Source of the DNA: a bacterium
Lineage (GTDB): Bacteria; Bacillota; Clostridia; Oscillospirales; Acutalibacteraceae
Assembly (NCBI GenBank): GCA_004560045.1
Contig: SFWF01000084.1
Span: 1-5,588 of the forward strand
DNA: 5,588 bases
Direction of reading: 5' to 3'
The position numbers were made by a program, and so were the translations under genes. This document shows, in pieces, positions 5,174-5,588 of the stretch. Numbering within the stretch: the first letter of the stretch is position 1; each line of letters opens with the position of its first letter. The notes below the pieces were generated by a model. It was given only the letters and a program-made list of their open reading frames with translations, searched no databases and was not told the origin of the DNA.

Positions 5174-5588
5174 TACTGCTTATCCTCCGTTTCTTCCTCG
5201 GGAAGGGGAGGATTTATTTTAAAGGTAAGAGAGACAAGACGTCCTCTGAATACCTTGGAGGCCGTAACCTCAAGACGGCGGTAACGGAACTGCGAACCGA
5301 CCGAGGGAACCTTCGAAAGCATTCTTCCTACCCATTTTCTAAGGGTATAATGCCCACATTCGTCGCGGTCGTAATCATCGTAGTCCATCATCTCGAAGGC
5401 CGAAACGACCGAAAGATCGGCGCTTACCTCAAAGGTATCGTCGCCAAGCTCCTTAAATTTATCTTCGATCTTATCGTTCTCGTCCCATATTTCTCCGACA
5501 AGCTCCTCAAGCATATCCTCCATGGTAACAAGTCCGATAACTCTGCCCGAACGGGTCTTAACAAGGGCAAGAGGCTTTCTTATCTTTT
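5173..5588 (-). CDS. Second CNNM/CorC-family CBS-domain protein, 5' end outside the window
   Basis: The frame is open to the window edge, so the ATG at 5523 (in MEDMLEELVG) is internal and not the real start. About 137 C-terminal residues are visible. They begin with the end of the second CBS domain (KPLALVKTRSGRVIGLVTMED, then LEELVGEIWDEND) and continue with a complete CorC/HlyC C-terminal domain (about residues 45-130 of the visible part, including YTLRKWVGRMLSKVPSVGSQF). The membrane domain and first CBS motif must lie beyond 5588. Its TAA shares one base with the ATG of the downstream paralogue, so the two are tandem, coupled genes and not one broken gene: each has its own full C-terminal domain. 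The C-terminal domain is notably more basic than the acidic one in the downstream paralogue, so the two proteins are diverged, not recent copies. Function is inferred from the family. Confidence 0.9.
   Translation of the reverse strand, partial: KIRKPLALVKTRSGRVIGLVTMEDMLEELVGEIWDENDKIEDKFKELGDDTFEVSADLSVVSAFEMMDYDDYDRDECGHYTLRKWVGRMLSKVPSVGSQFRYRRLEVTASKVFRGRLVSLTFKINPPLPEEETEDKQ
5184..5188 (-). promoter_or_regulatory. Ribosome binding site inside the upstream CNNM gene
   Basis: GGAGG on the minus strand lies within the last codons of the 5173-5588 gene, ten bases before the ATG of the 3908-5173 gene. Together with the TAATG stop-start overlap it fixes the start of the downstream gene and indicates coupled translation. 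Confidence 0.8.

Noticed and set aside
5171..5175. Possible frameshift joining the two minus-strand CNNM genes into one
   Set aside because: Each side has its own complete C-terminal domain and the downstream frame starts with a proper membrane domain and ribosome binding site, so they are two genes with a one-base overlap.

Overview
The window looks like chromosomal DNA of a low-to-mid GC Gram-positive bacterium of the class Clostridia, probably an Oscillospiraceae/Ruminococcaceae-type gut anaerobe. The evidence is strong AGGAGG-type ribosome binding sites, consensus sigma-A promoters, intrinsic terminators, a signal-peptide protein with a cohesin-like N-terminal half, a UPF0371 (DUF1846) protein, and tandem CNNM/CorC-type (hemolysin C-like) membrane proteins. 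This taxonomic call is inferred from gene content and style, not from a marker gene.

Layout, left to right. (1) Positions 1-424 (+) hold the 3' three quarters of an MntP-type manganese exporter gene. (2) Positions 425-629 form a regulatory intergenic stretch with two inverted repeats, a near-consensus extended -10 promoter at 526-554 and a 5'-UTR hairpin at 567-586. (3) Positions 630-2269 (+) form a compact three-gene unit: a secreted 330-aa cohesin-like protein, an easily missed 56-aa acidic protein (1650-1820), and a small lipoprotein with an acidic segment and a Ser/Gly linker. It is closed by a strong terminator at 2291-2325. (4) Positions 2388-3866 (+) hold a monocistronic UPF0371/DUF1846 gene with its own consensus promoter (2330-2358). 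(5) A shared hairpin at 3873-3903 separates it from two convergent, overlapping minus-strand genes (3908-5173 and 5173-5588, the latter cut by the window edge). Both encode CBS-pair/CorC-HlyC-domain proteins of the CNNM family.

The MntP exporter and the CNNM/CorC pair both suggest divalent-metal homeostasis (Mn2+, Mg2+/Co2+), but they are not in one operon. The part most likely to be undescribed is the 630-2269 unit: all three products are acidic, at least two are exported, and none has a function I can name. No mobile element, RNA gene, CRISPR array or phage gene is visible, and no gene-free stretch exceeds about 205 bases.
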